Notes: generated from the letters alone by a model not told the origin. Counted from the first letter of the stretch, positions 8,092-16,282 are shown. The stretch: DNA of 34,152 bases from Bacteroidia bacterium (GCA_025996865.1 BNTV01000049.1:1-34152), one strand, 5' to 3'. Numbers and translations are program-made.

Positions 8092-9699
8092 GCAAGAGTA
8101 AGTAGCTTGTTTTTCATACTATGTCTTTCCGCTTGGCCTTTATTTACTAAGGGCCAAAGTGGAAAGACCTTTATCAAACAGGCAGAGTGGGAGTCGTATA
8201 TTGATAAATTCAATCAGTTGGACGACGAAGTGTATGTGCAGGACATCCCCAATAGCGGGGCTAAAGCTTTTTTGGAAAACAAAATTCCACTCTTTGACTG
8301 TCCCGACAAACAATTGGTGGAAACCTACTATTTCCGATGGTGGACGTATCGGAAACATGTTAAAAAGATACCGTCCGGTTATGTTATATCCGAATTTTTG
8401 CCGGATGTGCCTTGGGCAGGGAAGTATAATACCATCAGTTGTGCCGCCGCTCATCATATTTATGAAGGGCGGTGGCTGGACAATGAGCATATTATATCCG
8501 ACTATGCCCGCTTCTGGTTTTCGGGCGAGGCCAATCCCCGTTTGTATAGTTTCTGGGCAGCCAATGCGATTTACAATTACCACCTTGTGCATCCCAATGT
8601 AGAGTTACTTACCTCTCTCTATCCTTCCTTGAAGGAGAATTTTTCTCAATGGGAAGCTGAGAAGCGTGATTCCACACAACTCTTCTGGCAGGTAGATGAC
8701 AGGGATGGGATGGAAGTGTCGGTATCGGGCAGGCTGTCTCCAGGCGGCAAAGGATACCGGGCTACGATCAATAGCTATATGTACGGCGAGGCCGAGGCAC
8801 TCTCACAGATAGCCAAATTGGTTGGTGATGAAAGCGGACATGTTTTTTACAGGCAAAAGGCTGAAGCCTTAAAGGAGTTAATAAATACGCTCCTTTGGGA
8901 CAAAAAAGCAGGCTTTTACAAGGTAATCCCAAAGAATGGGAAAGGCGGATTTTCTCCTGTGCGTGAACAACATGGCTATACGCCTTGGTACTTCCACATC
9001 GCTTCGGATTCGTATGCCAATGCCTGGAAACAATTGCTGGATAAAGAAGGTTTTTATGCACCTTACGGACCGACAACGGTAGAACAAAGGGCTTCCGGTT
9101 TTGCAATTTCCTACGAAGGCCATGAATGTCAATGGAACGGGCCAAGCTGGCCTTACTCCACAACAGTCACCCTTGTGGGATTAGCCAATCTGCTGAACGA
9201 CCATCCGTCTCCTCCGCTCAACGCAAAAGACTATTTAGACTTGCTGACGATATACAGCAGAAGCCACAGTCTTAAAAAAGAGAATGGAACAACCGTCCCT
9301 TGGATAGATGAAAACCTCAATCCTTTCACCGGCGACTGGATATCACGCACCCGCCTGAAAATATGGGAGAACGGCACTTGGTCGAAAGGCAAAGGTGGCG
9401 TAGAACGCGGAAAAGATTACAACCACTCAGGCTTTTGCGATTTAGTGATCACCGGCCTAATTGGTATTCGCCCTCAAGAAGGAGAGCAAGTAACAATAAA
9501 CCCGCTTATCCCAGCAGGCAAATGGGATTATTTTTGTTTAGATAACCTGATGTATAAGAACCATAAACTCTCCGTTGTGTACGATAAATACGGAACCAAA
9601 TACAAACAAGGAAAGGGCTTTATGATTTTTGTGGATGGAACGTTAAAGGGAAAAGCAGGCTCTATAGGCAAAATTTCTATAAACCTGGGTTCGGGATAA
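8077..9699 (+). CDS. Six-hairpin glycoside hydrolase (MGH1/GH63-like)
   Basis: 540 aa, secreted: the N-terminus has a hydrophobic stretch ending near FTKGQS. The body looks like the (alpha/alpha)6 barrel of the mannosylglycerate-hydrolase-like/GH63 group: YYFRWWTYRKH near residues 88-98, then DVPWAGKYNTISCAAAHHIYEGRWL, FWQVDDRDGMEVS with a candidate catalytic acidic residue, NSYMYGEAEALSQIA, and GHECQWNGPSWPYSTT. In GH63-type enzymes the acid and base are Asp/Glu in these loops, and the enzymes cleave alpha-linked glucose or mannose derivatives. The assignment here is by fold and motif, not substrate. The start lies 3 bases after the previous stop, so the two glycosidase genes are probably co-translated. 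Confidence 0.82.
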   Translation: MLIHKARVSSLFFILCLSAWPLFTKGQSGKTFIKQAEWESYIDKFNQLDDEVYVQDIPNSGAKAFLENKIPLFDCPDKQLVETYYFRWWTYRKHVKKIPSGYVISEFLPDVPWAGKYNTISCAAAHHIYEGRWLDNEHIISDYARFWFSGEANPRLYSFWAANAIYNYHLVHPNVELLTSLYPSLKENFSQWEAEKRDSTQLFWQVDDRDGMEVSVSGRLSPGGKGYRATINSYMYGEAEALSQIAKLVGDESGHVFYRQKAEALKELINTLLWDKKAGFYKVIPKNGKGGFSPVREQHGYTPWYFHIASDSYANAWKQLLDKEGFYAPYGPTTVEQRASGFAISYEGHECQWNGPSWPYSTTVTLVGLANLLNDHPSPPLNAKDYLDLLTIYSRSHSLKKENGTTVPWIDENLNPFTGDWISRTRLKIWENGTWSKGKGGVERGKDYNHSGFCDLVITGLIGIRPQEGEQVTINPLIPAGKWDYFCLDNLMYKNHKLSVVYDKYGTKYKQGKGFMIFVDGTLKGKAGSIGKISINLGSG

Positions 9700-9701
9700 G
9701 A

Positions 9702-9956
9702 AAACCGCCTAAATCATTTTATTTCAAATATTTTTGCCTGCTGGACATTCCTGTCAATAGAAAAGATTATATCCTGTACAAAAAGACGAACGAACCGCTG
9801 TTTTCACAACTCTTGAATCGGATGATACAAAATCAATTTTACACTCAGATTACAGAAGTAGCCTATCGGGGTTCCATACATGAGGCCATCTGCAACCCCT
9901 GGCTTGAGAGAAAGCATGGATTTGATTATATGAATTCGCCTATACCAGCGAATTAG
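9702..9956 (+). pseudogene. Unrecognised protein fragment fused to the 3' side of the glycosidase gene
   Basis: A frame without a credible start runs from the glycosidase stop to a TAG at 9954-9956. It encodes about 84 residues with protein-like composition (for example YFKYFCLLDIPVNRKDYIL and HEAICNPWLERKHGFDYM). I do not recognise the family. Its position, opening in another frame directly at the end of an intact gene and ending beside a clear pseudogene, suggests it is the C-terminal remnant of a deleted gene. Confidence 0.35.
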
Positions 9957-9980
9957 TGATGGATTTGGTGAAAGCGAAAT

Positions 9981-10725
9981 GATATTGAAAATCAAGACGG
10001 TAGCAGTAATTATAAGAGCATACAGACTCAAAACTATGCCTACGTGGATAAAACCATGTACATAGAAATGTTGGAGAATGAAGCCAACCCTAATCTGTTT
10101 TTCATTCGTCCGCGCAAGTTTGGCAAAAGTTTGTTTTTTATGACCTTTTTGCCAACGACCTGATTGCGGTGGGCAACCGTTTTGGGAAGGATTTTTACAA
10201 AACGATGGTGTCAGCCAACGGATTGGTGCGTGATTTCTACGAGCGGATAAAAAACTCCACAAAGTTTGTTCCCAGCCGCACATTCATCACAGGCATTTCG
10301 CCGGTGATGTTCGACGACCTCACCATCGGGTACAACATCTCAACCAACATCACGCTGCACGAAAAGTACAATGAAATGATGGGCTTTACGAAAAAAGAAG
10401 TGGATTGGTTGATGCACGAAACCGGCGTTAATCCTGATTTTATCAATGTGGATATGGAAGCCTAATTGTAGCGGAAGTGCTGAAAAAGTTTTCGATAGAT
10501 ACGCTGAATGATACCGATTATTTCATTTCCCTGCTGTTCTACATGGGTTTGCTTACCATCAAAGAGCCGGTAATGAACAAGGTGCGGTTGGGCATTCTGA
10601 ATTATTCCATCCGAACCCTGTATTGGGAATATATCATGAAATTAGTACGCGAGCAATCGCCCGAAATGACCATTGAAACGCGCTATCTCGACGAAGCCAT
10701 CACCGCGCTGGCAATGGAAGGCGAT
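9981..10725 (+). pseudogene. AAA-ATPase-like/PD-(D/E)XK protein, internally deleted pseudogene
   Basis: Three collinear pieces in three frames match the intact protein encoded at 12889-14649. Piece 1 (9981 to about 10145) has YAYVDKTMYIEML and the P-loop-like FFIRPRKFGKSLFF. Piece 2 (about 10145-10465) resumes roughly 120 residues later with FANDLIAVG and continues through ANGLVRDFYERIK, ITGISPVMFDDL and HEKYNEMMGFTKKEVDWL, ending in a stop after VDMEA. Piece 3 (10465-10725) resumes after another gap with LKKFSIDT, SLLFYMGLLTI and NYSIRTLYWEYIMKL. The nuclease end is missing because the frame runs into the duplicated glycosidase fragment at 10726. Walker B and the C-terminal nuclease are absent, so no activity is expected. 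Confidence 0.88.
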
Positions 10726-10901
10726 TTATCAAGCCCACTCCGGGTGAATGGGATGCCAGCGCTTGCTATAAACCTTACGCCATTCAGGAAAAAGACCGGT
10801 GGCTGCTCTGGTATAATGGCAGGAATGAATCCCTCGAACGGATTGGATTAGCTGTTTATGCCGGAAACAAATTGGACTTTTAAGGTATGTTGATTCATAA
10901 G
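10726..10901 (+). repeat. 176-bp repeat, displaced copy
   Basis: Near-exact copy (174/176) of 7916-8091, inserted where the AAA pseudogene breaks off. It is read out of its original frame by the pseudogene frame and carries a headless 5' start of the MGH1-like gene (start codon plus four codons). The left junction shares the short sequence TTATC with the source. Confidence 0.95.
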
Positions 10902-10957
10902 ATTTGCCCCTGCGCCCGTCGGGATTGGCCGGGCAGGCCTGTTTGTGGCTTTCCGGA

Positions 10958-10989
10958 TTTGGTGAAATGAAATATAAATATTATTTTTG
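10958..10989 (+). promoter_or_regulatory. Bacteroidetes promoter, TTTG(-33) and TATTTTTG(-7)
   Basis: TTTG at 10958-10961 and TATTTTTG at 10982-10989 are separated by 20 bases, the preferred spacing for the major Bacteroidetes sigma factor. Transcription would start a few bases upstream of the ATG at 11013, giving a very short leader for the truncated AAA gene. Confidence 0.75.
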
Positions 10990-11012
10990 TAATTAATAAA
11001 AAATATAATGTG

Positions 11013-12272
11013 ATGGATTTCAGCCGAAAATTACCGATAGGTATTCAAGATTTTGAAAGTTTACGGAATGACAAATTCTTGTATGTGGATAAAACCGCCT
11101 TTCTTTATCGAATTGTCAATGAGGGACGTCCTTACTTTTTGGGACGTCCGCGCCGATTCGGGAAAAGTCTTTTCCTTTCGACCTTGAAAGCCTATTTTCA
11201 GGGTAAAAAAGAACTTTTCGAAGGACTTGCTATTGCCAGTTTGGAAAAAGAGTGGCTCGAATATCCTGTTTTTCATTTGGATTTGAATATTGCAAGTTAT
11301 CCAAATTTTGCCGCATTAGAATCGGCACTCAATACACAGTTGTCGCGCTTGGAGGAAAAATGGGGAAAAGATGATTCCGAAAGTTTATTATCTACCCGTT
11401 TGGAGGGTTTGATGCATCGCGCTTACAAAAAAACCGGCAAACGGGTGGTGGTTCTGATTGATGAATACGATAAGCCTCTTACCAGCACATTGGATAAGCC
11501 CGAACTTCACGAACAAATCCGCGAAGCATTGAGCGGTTTCTATGGCGTGCTCAAAACGGCAGACCCTTATTTGCGTTTTCTTCTGCTAACCGGAATTACC
11601 AAGTTTTCAAAAGTGAGTATTTTTAGCCAATTGAACCAGTTGCAGGATATTAGTATGGATGAAAGATATGCCGGAGTATGCGGCATCTCGCAATCCGAAT
11701 TGATTGACAATTTTGAGCCGGAAATACAAGCATTGGCAGAAAGACGAAAAATGAGTTACGAAGAAACGCTTGCCGAACTCAAGAAACGTTACGATGGCTA
11801 TCATTTTGCAAAGGAAAGCGAAGGAATATATAATCCTTTTAGTTTATTAAATACGTTTGCCAGCAGGGATTTTGCCTATTATTGGTTTTCGACCGGCACG
11901 CCGACTTTTCTTGTTAAAATGCTCAAAGACGCCAATTTTGATATTCCCAATCTTGAAAGCGATGTTACCATTGCAGCGCCTGAGATTGTCGATTATCGCG
12001 CCGGAGATACAAATCCTCTTCCGTTGCTTTATCAAACCGGATACTTGACTATCAAAGATTTTGACCAATTATTCAATGAATACCGTTTGGGCTTTCCAAA
12101 TGAAGAAGTGAAATATGGTTTTTTGAATGAATTACAACGCATATATTCGCCTGTGGCACAGCAAAATACGATAAATAAAGGGAAGAAAATTACCGTTGAC
12201 AGATACATAAAAGTGCCCCACAACAATCCTACTCTAATCCACTTATTGCTTTTATATGTTTTCATTGTATAA
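11013..12272 (+). CDS. AAA-ATPase-like protein, C-terminally truncated (nuclease domain lost)
   Basis: 419 aa. The N-terminal part is a good PF09820-type AAA-ATPase-like protein: KLPIGIQDFESLR, YVDKTAFLYRIV, P-loop variant LGRPRRFGKSLF (Lys51), Walker B-like VVVLIDEYDKPL, ITKFSKVSIFSQLNQLQDIS and KRYDGYHF, ending in LLYQTGYLTIKDFD and RLGFPNEEVKYGFLNEL. Family members then continue for over 100 residues into a PD-(D/E)XK nuclease (PF08011-like). Here homology stops near residue 385, followed by an unrelated hydrophobic tail (LIHLLLLYVFIV) that crosses the end of a minus-strand gene. The protein is probably non-functional or an ATPase-only remnant. GTG at 11010 is in frame, but ATG at 11013 is preferred. 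It is more distant from the other two AAA genes here than they are from each other. Confidence 0.85.
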   Translation: MDFSRKLPIGIQDFESLRNDKFLYVDKTAFLYRIVNEGRPYFLGRPRRFGKSLFLSTLKAYFQGKKELFEGLAIASLEKEWLEYPVFHLDLNIASYPNFAALESALNTQLSRLEEKWGKDDSESLLSTRLEGLMHRAYKKTGKRVVVLIDEYDKPLTSTLDKPELHEQIREALSGFYGVLKTADPYLRFLLLTGITKFSKVSIFSQLNQLQDISMDERYAGVCGISQSELIDNFEPEIQALAERRKMSYEETLAELKKRYDGYHFAKESEGIYNPFSLLNTFASRDFAYYWFSTGTPTFLVKMLKDANFDIPNLESDVTIAAPEIVDYRAGDTNPLPLLYQTGYLTIKDFDQLFNEYRLGFPNEEVKYGFLNELQRIYSPVAQQNTINKGKKITVDRYIKVPHNNPTLIHLLLLYVFIV

Positions 12273-12470
12273 GCCTACTCCTACTATCATAATCAATAAA
12301 ATAACACAAGTAATTATATTTACTGTTCTATATTGTTTGCGATGTTTCTCATTCTTGTGATAATAAGCCTTTCGACCATAATAACATTGAGTTATGGCAA
12401 TAAAAGCCAAAAGAAAAAAGCAAATGACAAGATGCGGATACTTAGTAATAAGAGATATAATATCATTCAT
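12252..12470 (-). CDS. Small two-helix membrane protein, unknown function
   Basis: A 72-aa frame with two plausible membrane segments (about residues 11-28 and 51-67) flanking a basic loop rich in Lys, Arg and His. I do not recognise the family. It starts 3 bases after the stop of the thioredoxin-like remnant, so it may once have been the second gene of that operon. The 3' end overlaps the tail of the convergent truncated AAA gene by 21 bases. Composition and topology look real, but expression is uncertain because the upstream gene is broken. Confidence 0.5.
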   Translation of the reverse strand: MNDIISLITKYPHLVICFFLLAFIAITQCYYGRKAYYHKNEKHRKQYRTVNIITCVILLIMIVGVGLYNENI

Positions 12471-12473
12471 AAT

Positions 12474-12713
12474 TTACTTCAATAAGTTTTCAATTTTATC
12501 AATTAATGTTTTCCTCCTAAGATTTACGGATACGATTTTTCCCTCTTTATCAATCAACATCGTATAGGGTATTGCAACTACACCATATAATTTTGCAATA
12601 TCATCCTTTTGCTGTTTTCCATTGATTATTTGAATCCATGACATGCCGTCGATATCGCCCATAAAACTAAGAATAGTATAAAAATTATTTTCATTGTTTA
12701 TTATTTTACGTAA
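12474..12713 (-). pseudogene. Thioredoxin-fold (TlpA/AhpC-TSA-like) protein, C-terminal remnant
   Basis: The open frame begins after a TAG at 12714-12716 with no start at its head and codes for 79 residues. An internal ATG at 12662 is not a likely true start. The end matches the last part of TlpA-like thiol-disulfide oxidoreductases: a helix segment, then KLYGVVAIPYTMLIDKEGKI (cis-Pro loop AIP and the following strands), and a final helix KTLIDKIENLLK. The CxxC active site and first half are missing. No homologous continuation was found upstream up to 12888. Confidence 0.7.
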
Positions 12714-12855
12714 CTATTTTGTATTTCTTTAATATCAAAACTAATTTGCAAGTAACTCTATAAAATGTAGAAACCTACTGTGCTGAAAATGGAATGAATT
12801 TTATTGTTAGTCATTTACATTTATTCTTCGGGTGTAAAAGTACTGTTTTATTTAT

Positions 12856-12887
12856 ATATACAAGATTATATATATGATTTTGTATAT
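12856..12887 (-). terminator. Possible AT-rich terminator hairpin after the intact AAA gene
   Basis: An 8-bp AT-rich inverted repeat (12856-12863 with 12880-12887) begins right behind the stop codon of the minus-strand AAA gene. It contains a nested alternative TATATATA stem. The stem is weak, with no strong U-run. The wider stretch 12714-12888 holds no gene I can support. Confidence 0.3.
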
Positions 12888-12888
12888 G

Positions 12889-14649
12889 TTATTGAGCAGG
12901 TTTTGGTGTAAATATATGATTATCATCGAAGTTCTCAGTTATCTCGTATTTGTCCTTGCCAATGAATATGAGTGACAGATACCGGACATCATTACGTCCG
13001 GCGAACAGATGCGAATCACGGTATTTTGCCAATTGGGCGCGGGCTTCATCACGTTTCTCCTGCAAAATCGCCTCATTTGCCTCGTCTTGCTTCTTGACAT
13101 ATTTTAGTTCCCATACCCATTCACAGGGTATTTCAGGGAACAAATGACTGCGTTTCAGCCAAATGTCCATATAACCCTTTGATATTTCCATCTCTGTGAT
13201 GGGTAAATACAATTTGCTTTGTAACAAACCACTCAACAATATAATTTTGATATACTTTTCGCTAAAACGTTTCAAGTCACGATTCGACAGGCAACTAAAA
13301 ATGGTTCGACTCACATAATCAATAAAAGGTGTTGGATTTCCGCGGAAAGCCAAATCTCTGATTGCTGCTTTCAATTCCGAGAAATCTATCAATACGTCTT
13401 CGTTTCTGTCTTCTGTCAAACGCATGATATACTCCCAGTAAACTGTCCGTATGGAATAGTTGGGTATTTTCAGCCGCAACGTACCTTCCTCCGCACTGTC
13501 AATGGTAAGCAAACCCATGTAGAACAGTAACGAAACAAAGGATTTGTTTTCATGCAATTCATCAATGGAAAATTTGAGTATTATATCCGAAAGGATACTG
13601 TTATCTTGAGCTATAGCCATTAATGTTGCGCTGTTTTGTTCGCCCGATATCAATCGCCGTAACCTTCCGTAATCCATTTTCAGGTTTTCGTCGATGATAT
13701 ATTCGGGGTTATTATTACAAGTTGATACCTGATCAAAGAAATACAGTATCATCGAAGGGTTGTACACCTTGTGCTCGCCATTGGAATGAAAAAGATATCC
13801 GTTGTACAAGAACTCCATATCCACCTTAATCAGTGATGAGTCAACGCCGGTTTCTTTTTTCAACCATTCAACATCTTCCTGCGTAAATCCCAGTAATTCA
13901 TTATATTGTTGTTTTAACGACAGACTATTTGCAATATTGAATCCACTGGTCATATCGTCGAGCATAATGGGCGTAATGCCGGTAAGAATGATACGGTCGA
14001 TGACGGTTTCACTGCCTTTTTTCAGTGTCTCGTAGAAGTCGCGCACCAAACCGTTTGCGCGGATGATTTTGCGATAAGTATCATCGCCCGAACTTGTACC
14101 CAAAGCAATTAAGTCGTTGGCAAAATGATCGTATTCGTCGATGACAACGAAGACTTTACGGTCGATTGACGCTGCCGCCCTTAATACAGCATTTACTTTG
14201 TCGGCAATAGATAGCTGTTCCTTGCCATCCTGAAAATATTCGGCAAAGTCAGGTATGTACTTTGCATGATTTTCCAAACAAGTAAGCACCGATTGCCGTA
14301 TATTGCCGGAAAACGAAATCTTGAAATCTTCTTCGCTGTTGGTATCCAGCCCCGAAAAATTAAATTTCAACACAACATAACTGTTCCGCTTCTGTGTCGG
14401 GTGTTTCCCGATGTATAAATTGCCAAACAATTGCTCAAACTTGTCGGCGCTGTTGATGTCGTAATAATGCGACAGCATCGAAAAAAACAGGCTTTTACCG
14501 AACTTGCGCGGGCGGGTAAAAAACAGGTATGAATTATTTTCTTGTTCTAACAACTCAATAAACCGTGTCTTATCCACGTAAGCATAGTCCTCCGTAATTA
14601 TTCTTTCAAAATTTGAATTGCCGTAAGGCAGACGTTTAAATCGCTCCAT
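12889..14649 (-). CDS. AAA-ATPase-like protein with C-terminal PD-(D/E)XK nuclease domain, intact
   Basis: 586 aa, full length for this Bacteroidales-abundant family (PF09820 AAA-ATPase-like plus PF08011 PDDEXK-like). The N-terminus RLPYGNSNFERI...YAYVDKTRFIELL leads to a P-loop variant FFTRPRKFGKSLFF (Lys52). Walker B-like VFVVIDEYDHFAND follows at about 165-178, then ILTGITPIMLDDMTSGFNIA and LLFYMGLLTID. The nuclease core shows YMDIW (Asp495) and WVWELKYVKK (Glu514, Lys516), fitting a D...ExK active site. Cellular role is not established for the family; DNA cleavage coupled to ATP hydrolysis is inference. A good promoter lies directly upstream, so it looks expressed on its own. Two decayed relatives lie within 5 kb. 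Confidence 0.93.
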   Translation of the reverse strand: MERFKRLPYGNSNFERIITEDYAYVDKTRFIELLEQENNSYLFFTRPRKFGKSLFFSMLSHYYDINSADKFEQLFGNLYIGKHPTQKRNSYVVLKFNFSGLDTNSEEDFKISFSGNIRQSVLTCLENHAKYIPDFAEYFQDGKEQLSIADKVNAVLRAAASIDRKVFVVIDEYDHFANDLIALGTSSGDDTYRKIIRANGLVRDFYETLKKGSETVIDRIILTGITPIMLDDMTSGFNIANSLSLKQQYNELLGFTQEDVEWLKKETGVDSSLIKVDMEFLYNGYLFHSNGEHKVYNPSMILYFFDQVSTCNNNPEYIIDENLKMDYGRLRRLISGEQNSATLMAIAQDNSILSDIILKFSIDELHENKSFVSLLFYMGLLTIDSAEEGTLRLKIPNYSIRTVYWEYIMRLTEDRNEDVLIDFSELKAAIRDLAFRGNPTPFIDYVSRTIFSCLSNRDLKRFSEKYIKIILLSGLLQSKLYLPITEMEISKGYMDIWLKRSHLFPEIPCEWVWELKYVKKQDEANEAILQEKRDEARAQLAKYRDSHLFAGRNDVRYLSLIFIGKDKYEITENFDDNHIFTPKPAQ

Positions 14650-14675
14650 TTCCCTTGCTTTTAAATTTCAAAACA

Positions 14676-14707
14676 CAAAGATAACCACATTAAACGAATT
14701 TATCCAA
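14676..14707 (-). promoter_or_regulatory. Bacteroidetes promoter for the intact AAA gene
   Basis: On the minus strand TATCTTTG (14676-14683) matches the -7 consensus TAnnTTTG exactly. A TTG at 14705-14707 lies 21 bases upstream as a -33 element. Transcription would start about 20 bases before the ATG. Confidence 0.65.
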
Positions 14708-14900
14708 TAGCCGTTGAACAATTTTGTTCATTAGAAGGCATTTTAATTGAAATATCGCCTATAGCCCACGCTAAATCGTTGGTAGTATTGCTCTGCCCAT
14801 TTGTCCGGTTCATCAAATATCCCTGTGACGAAGTCGGATTATGTACCGGCGACCGGTCGGATGAATAGAAAATGATCCATATTAAATTTTCATCTCCCAC
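14700..14900 (-). CDS. Unrecognised 66-aa ORF overlapping the oxidoreductase end
   Basis: The frame overlaps the last 19 bases of the upstream Gfo/Idh gene and fills most of the gap before the AAA gene. It is rich in Ser, Asn and Thr with no motif I recognise, and the AAA promoter overlaps its stop. It may be a remnant of a former last gene in locus 2, or chance. Confidence 0.2.
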   Translation of the reverse strand: MGDENLIWIIFYSSDRSPVHNPTSSQGYLMNRTNGQSNTTNDLAWAIGDISIKMPSNEQNCSTAIG

Positions 14901-16198
14901 CCGGGTTCATAGACACGTTTCCATAAGGCTTCCGCTTTTTTATTTTCTATGATGTGTCCGTTGAGAGGATCGCAGTTCAACGAAGAACCAGTTATCTGTG
15001 CTATATTTGATAAATGGCAAAGTAATACGCTTTTATGTCCTTCCTCAATGGGCGCTGTGATCGTTGTATTGCCTTTGATTGCTTCAACGAAATTTTTCAG
15101 GTGATATAAATCAGCGTCTCCACTGGCACTTACGGTGTTATTAGGATCTGCTGCGATATCCGATTTGATTTCTTTAATCAGATTATTCTTTTCATCAAAT
15201 AGTTTGTAGTCTTCTCCCCCGTAATTGACAAGGGAACCTTTGTCACCATAGATGATAAATCCTCTTCCGTTGCCTTCAACAGGATATGAATTGCAACTGC
15301 GTCCTTCCCAAGTGATGACTTTTTTATCGCCAAACTCAAATGAAGCAATTTGTGTGTCAGGTGTTTGCCAATCGTCCGAATAAGCATATCTTCCTCCGGC
15401 TGAGGTCACTTTGGTAGGGAAATCCACATCCATAAACCAACGGCAACAATCCAATTCATGATTACCGTTATTGCATGATTCTCCTGTGCCCCAATGCCAA
15501 AACCAATGCCAGTTGTAATGAACCAAATTGTCCTGATAGTCTTTGCGCGGCGCAGGTCCCTGCCAAAGATTGAAATCCAACGTAGAAGGCGCCGCTATTT
15601 TCTTTCCGGTGCCTATCGGTTTACGGGCATTTACATACCATGATTTCCCCATGTACGGGTTGCCGATGACGCCGCTGCGCACTTCTTTCACGGCTTCAAT
15701 TAAAGTAGGAAATGAACGGCGTTGGCTTCCAACTTCAATGATCCGGTCATATTTTTTTTGCGCCTGTATCAATAATTCACTCTCATAAGGGTTGTGGCTG
15801 CAAGGTTTTTCCACATATACATGTTTGCCGTTGGCTACTGCCAACAAAGATGCCGGGGCATGCCAATGATCGGGCGCTGCCACAACAAGCGCATCAAAAT
15901 CCTTGTAAGCCACCAATTTCCGGATATCTTTTTCGATTGAAGGTTTACGTTTCGCATCTTTTGCGGCATCTAATCCTTTTTTTATTGCGCCATCTTCTAC
16001 ATCACAGATATAGGCAACCTCTACGTTCGGCATCTGTGAGAATTTTTTAACATGATAAGCTCCACGACTATTCACGCCCATAACGGCAATTATTACTTTA
16101 TTGCTTGGAGCATTCTTCCCGAAAACAGGAAAATTGAGGATGCTTAAACCGCCTGCTGCGGCTAATGTGGTGTTTTTAATAAACTCTCTTCGTTCCAT
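14882..16198 (-). CDS. Tat-exported Gfo/Idh/MocA family oxidoreductase
   Basis: 438 aa. The N-terminus has a twin-arginine-type signal (RREF, then hydrophobic LAAAGGLSILNF), indicating export of a folded, cofactor-loaded protein. The NAD-binding Rossmann fold follows: VIIAVMGVNSRGAYHV near residues 34-49, APDHWHAPASLLAVANGKHV and the hallmark VEKP, whose Lys is used in catalysis in this superfamily. The C-terminal alpha/beta domain contains NWHWFWHWGTGESCNNGNHE and the ITWEGRSCN strand. Exported members include GH109-like glycosidases that work by an NAD-dependent redox mechanism, so a glycosidase or a sugar dehydrogenase role are both possible. It is the last gene of locus 2, separated from the GH99-like gene by a 105-base gap with a large inverted repeat. 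Confidence 0.92.
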   Translation of the reverse strand: MERREFIKNTTLAAAGGLSILNFPVFGKNAPSNKVIIAVMGVNSRGAYHVKKFSQMPNVEVAYICDVEDGAIKKGLDAAKDAKRKPSIEKDIRKLVAYKDFDALVVAAPDHWHAPASLLAVANGKHVYVEKPCSHNPYESELLIQAQKKYDRIIEVGSQRRSFPTLIEAVKEVRSGVIGNPYMGKSWYVNARKPIGTGKKIAAPSTLDFNLWQGPAPRKDYQDNLVHYNWHWFWHWGTGESCNNGNHELDCCRWFMDVDFPTKVTSAGGRYAYSDDWQTPDTQIASFEFGDKKVITWEGRSCNSYPVEGNGRGFIIYGDKGSLVNYGGEDYKLFDEKNNLIKEIKSDIAADPNNTVSASGDADLYHLKNFVEAIKGNTTITAPIEEGHKSVLLCHLSNIAQITGSSLNCDPLNGHIIENKKAEALWKRVYEPGWEMKI

Positions 16199-16220
16199 GA
16201 TTTATTTGTTTTTTAATGGT

Positions 16221-16282
16221 CACATGGAACCCGCATCATTTTCATGCTCTTTGGTGCAATCTTTGCATGCGGGTTTCATGTG
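16221..16282 (-). repeat. Long inverted repeat between GH99-like and Gfo/Idh genes
   Basis: 16-bp arms 16221-16236 and 16267-16282 are complementary with a single non-Watson-Crick position, around a 30-base loop. Neither side has a strong U-run on the minus-strand transcript, so it is not a textbook terminator. It may be a processing or stability element that sets lower expression of the last gene. Confidence 0.7.

Noticed and set aside
10477..10851. A 124-aa ORF as a gene
   Set aside because: It is a chimera of AAA pseudogene piece 3 and the duplicated glycosidase fragment read out of frame.
12032..12265. Minus-strand hydrophobic ORF antisense to the truncated AAA gene
   Set aside because: Most of it is antisense to conserved AAA coding sequence, so it is a shadow.
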